Made by a program: the position numbers and the translations under genes. Under the pieces are notes generated by a model, which was given only the letters and a program-made list of their open reading frames with translations, did not search any database and had not been told where the DNA came from. From an uncultured Planctomycetaceae bacterium (GTDB lineage: Bacteria > Planctomycetota > Phycisphaerae > UBA1845 > UTPLA1), in assembly GCA_938008425.1 (NCBI GenBank), contig CALLKH010000037.1:1-5626 (forward strand): a stretch of DNA of 5,626 nt. The letters are read 5' to 3'. Position 1 is the first letter of the stretch; the number at the start of each line of letters is the position of its first letter. Shown in pieces: positions 4,524 to 5,626 of the stretch.

Positions 4524-5498
4524 GTGAATACGATCATTGCCGCCGTCAAACTGATGCGCCCCGCCCAGTGGGTGAAGAACGTCTTCGTGCTGGCGGCGCT
4601 GGTCTTCGGCGTTCGAATCGATCAGCCCGAGTCCTTGCAGGCGATTCTCGTCGCGCTGGCGGCCTTCGGCATCTTCTGCCTGCTTTCCGCCGCCGTCTAT
4701 GCACTGAACGATTTGCTCGATTACCGTGAGGACGCGGAGCATCCGACCAAGAAGTTCCGCCCCGTGGCCAGCGGCGCACTTTCGCCCCAGTTCGCGGGGG
4801 TTCAATCGGTCTTGCTGGCCGCGGCCGGCGTGACGGCGTCGCTCTACCTGCCGCGTGGCTTCGCGCTGACGGCCATCGGGTATCTTCTGCTCAACCTGTT
4901 TTATTCATTGTGGGGCAAGCACCAGGCACTGCTCGACGTGATCCTGATTGCCATCGGATTCGTGCTTCGTGCACTGGCCGGTGCGCAGGCGATCGATGTA
5001 CCGGTATCGGCGTGGCTTGTGGTCTGCACGTTTACGCTGTGTCTCTTTCTCGGCTTCGGCAAGCGGCGCTGTGAGCTGGCCGTCCTGGAGAACAACGAGC
5101 GGGCGGCCAAGCATCGATCGACGCTTTCGTCCTACAGCATCGAACTGCTCACGCATCTCCTCGCGGTGACGGGGGCGATGGCCGTCATGACGTTTCTGAT
5201 GTACACGCTCGATCCGCACACGCCCGCGCCGCATTCCCTTGTCTACACGACGCCGCTCGTGTTTTTCGCGATCTTTCGCTACGCCATGGTGATCAGCCAG
5301 GGTCAACGCACCGGTCCCAGCGATGTGTTGATTCACGACCGCCCGTTTCTCATCACGGCCATTCTCTGGACGCTCATGACGCTGGGGCTCATCGTGTTCC
5401 AGAGCAAGGGAATCGAAGATTATCTTCCCAAGCTCCGCTATCCGGGAACACCGGCGACGACGAAACCGGCCGCCCCGGACATCGATTTTCCAGCCTAA
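4524..5498 (+). CDS. UbiA-family decaprenyl-phosphate phosphoribosyltransferase
   Basis: The 324-residue integral membrane protein (about 8-9 hydrophobic helices) belongs to the UbiA prenyltransferase superfamily and looks most like the decaprenyl-phosphate phosphoribosyltransferase branch (mycobacterial Rv3806c/UbiA). That enzyme joins PRPP to a polyprenyl phosphate, releasing pyrophosphate, to make a lipid-linked ribose phosphate used for cell-envelope pentose donors. Visible marks are R12-P-x-Q-W-x-K-N19 near the N-terminus and the Asp-rich motif N62-D63-x-x-D66-x-x-x-D70, followed by HPTKKFRPVASG (73-84). The segment YSLWGKHQALLDV (127-139) runs into GFVLRALAGA, and FLGFGKRRCEL (175-185) follows. 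The last 25 or so residues are a soluble Pro/Ala/Thr tail. GTG 4524 is chosen because it gives the usual short lead of about 10 residues before RPxQWxKN; AAGAGG (4507-4512) is 11 nt upstream, a rather long spacing. Polyprenyl chain length and the exact product are inferred from the family. Partner enzymes (DPPR phosphatase, epimerase) are not in the window. Confidence 0.85.
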   Translation: MNTIIAAVKLMRPAQWVKNVFVLAALVFGVRIDQPESLQAILVALAAFGIFCLLSAAVYALNDLLDYREDAEHPTKKFRPVASGALSPQFAGVQSVLLAAAGVTASLYLPRGFALTAIGYLLLNLFYSLWGKHQALLDVILIAIGFVLRALAGAQAIDVPVSAWLVVCTFTLCLFLGFGKRRCELAVLENNERAAKHRSTLSSYSIELLTHLLAVTGAMAVMTFLMYTLDPHTPAPHSLVYTTPLVFFAIFRYAMVISQGQRTGPSDVLIHDRPFLITAILWTLMTLGLIVFQSKGIEDYLPKLRYPGTPATTKPAAPDIDFPA

Positions 5499-5626
5499 CT
5501 GCCTCATCTGCCCGTCTTTATCGCACGCCGCCGACGGTTCTCGGGGATTCGACACGAACCCGGGGCCGGTCAATCTCGATAAGTTTGACAGGGTGAGGAT
5601 TCGTCCGGCGTCTATTCAGGTGTGAA
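5499..5626. other. Non-coding end of the window
   Basis: No start with a convincing ribosome-binding site and no terminator hairpin with a T-run is visible in these 128 bases after the prenyltransferase stop. TTGACA at 5585-5590 matches the -35 consensus perfectly, but the region 16-18 bp downstream is GC-rich and has no -10 box. The next gene, if on this strand, begins outside the window. Confidence 0.4.

Noticed and set aside
3980..4549. 189-codon minus-strand ORF opposite PilZ
   Set aside because: It is a mirror frame of the PilZ gene; GC-rich coding DNA commonly leaves such frames open. No motif or ribosome-binding site was seen.
4905..5573. 222-codon minus-strand ORF opposite the prenyltransferase gene
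   Set aside because: The composition is dominated by charged residues (Arg/His/Glu), with no domain pattern, and the opposite strand encodes a motif-complete enzyme.
5585..5590. Perfect TTGACA as a promoter for a gene beyond the window
   Set aside because: There is no acceptable -10 hexamer 16-18 bp downstream.

Overview
The window looks like chromosomal DNA from a high-GC bacterium. Planctomycetota is the best guess. The clues are an ECF sigma factor / zinc-finger anti-sigma / secretin-N-domain gene cluster, very small hydrophobic exported proteins, and G/C-ending codons throughout. No rRNA or marker gene is present, so this assignment is inference from gene style. I see no tRNA, rRNA, CRISPR array, insertion sequence or prophage gene.

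Layout from left to right: (1) 3-284 (+) is the 3' end of a gene for a membrane protein, possibly a major-facilitator permease. (2) 285-636 has no convincing protein gene; it holds the best sigma-70-like promoter of the window (392-420) and an imperfect hairpin (551-574). (3) Two very small genes follow on the + strand: a 51-residue hydrophobic protein (637-792) and a 67-residue predicted lipoprotein (897-1100). A hairpin with a C(UUCG)G loop lies between them. (4) A 17-bp perfect stem with A/T flanks (1191-1229) closes this unit and also the convergent operon. (5) A minus-strand operon, read 3526 to 1267, encodes an ECF sigma factor, a membrane-anchored zinc-finger anti-sigma factor, and a protein with two secretin N1-like (NolW-like) repeats but no obvious full secretin barrel. 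The first two genes overlap by 4 nt, and the ribosome-binding site of the third lies over the stop codon of the second. (6) 3527-3859 is a divergent promoter region with a possible switching leader for the sigma gene. (7) 3860-4393 (+) encodes a PilZ-domain protein with both c-di-GMP-binding motifs intact. (8) 4524-5498 (+) encodes a UbiA-superfamily prenyltransferase of the decaprenyl-phosphate phosphoribosyltransferase type. (9) 5499-5626 is non-coding as far as the window shows.

Functionally, the minus-strand operon reads as a self-contained envelope-signalling module. The anti-sigma factor would hold the sigma factor at the membrane, and its extracytoplasmic tail could contact the secretin-like protein. 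The PilZ protein is a probable c-di-GMP effector. The prenyltransferase probably makes a lipid-linked pentose donor for the cell envelope. The two small proteins are not recognised; their secretion and lipid signals suggest an envelope location. The parts most worth a second look are the secretin-like third member of the sigma operon, the tandem tiny hydrophobic protein/lipoprotein unit, and the competing leader hairpins upstream of the sigma gene.
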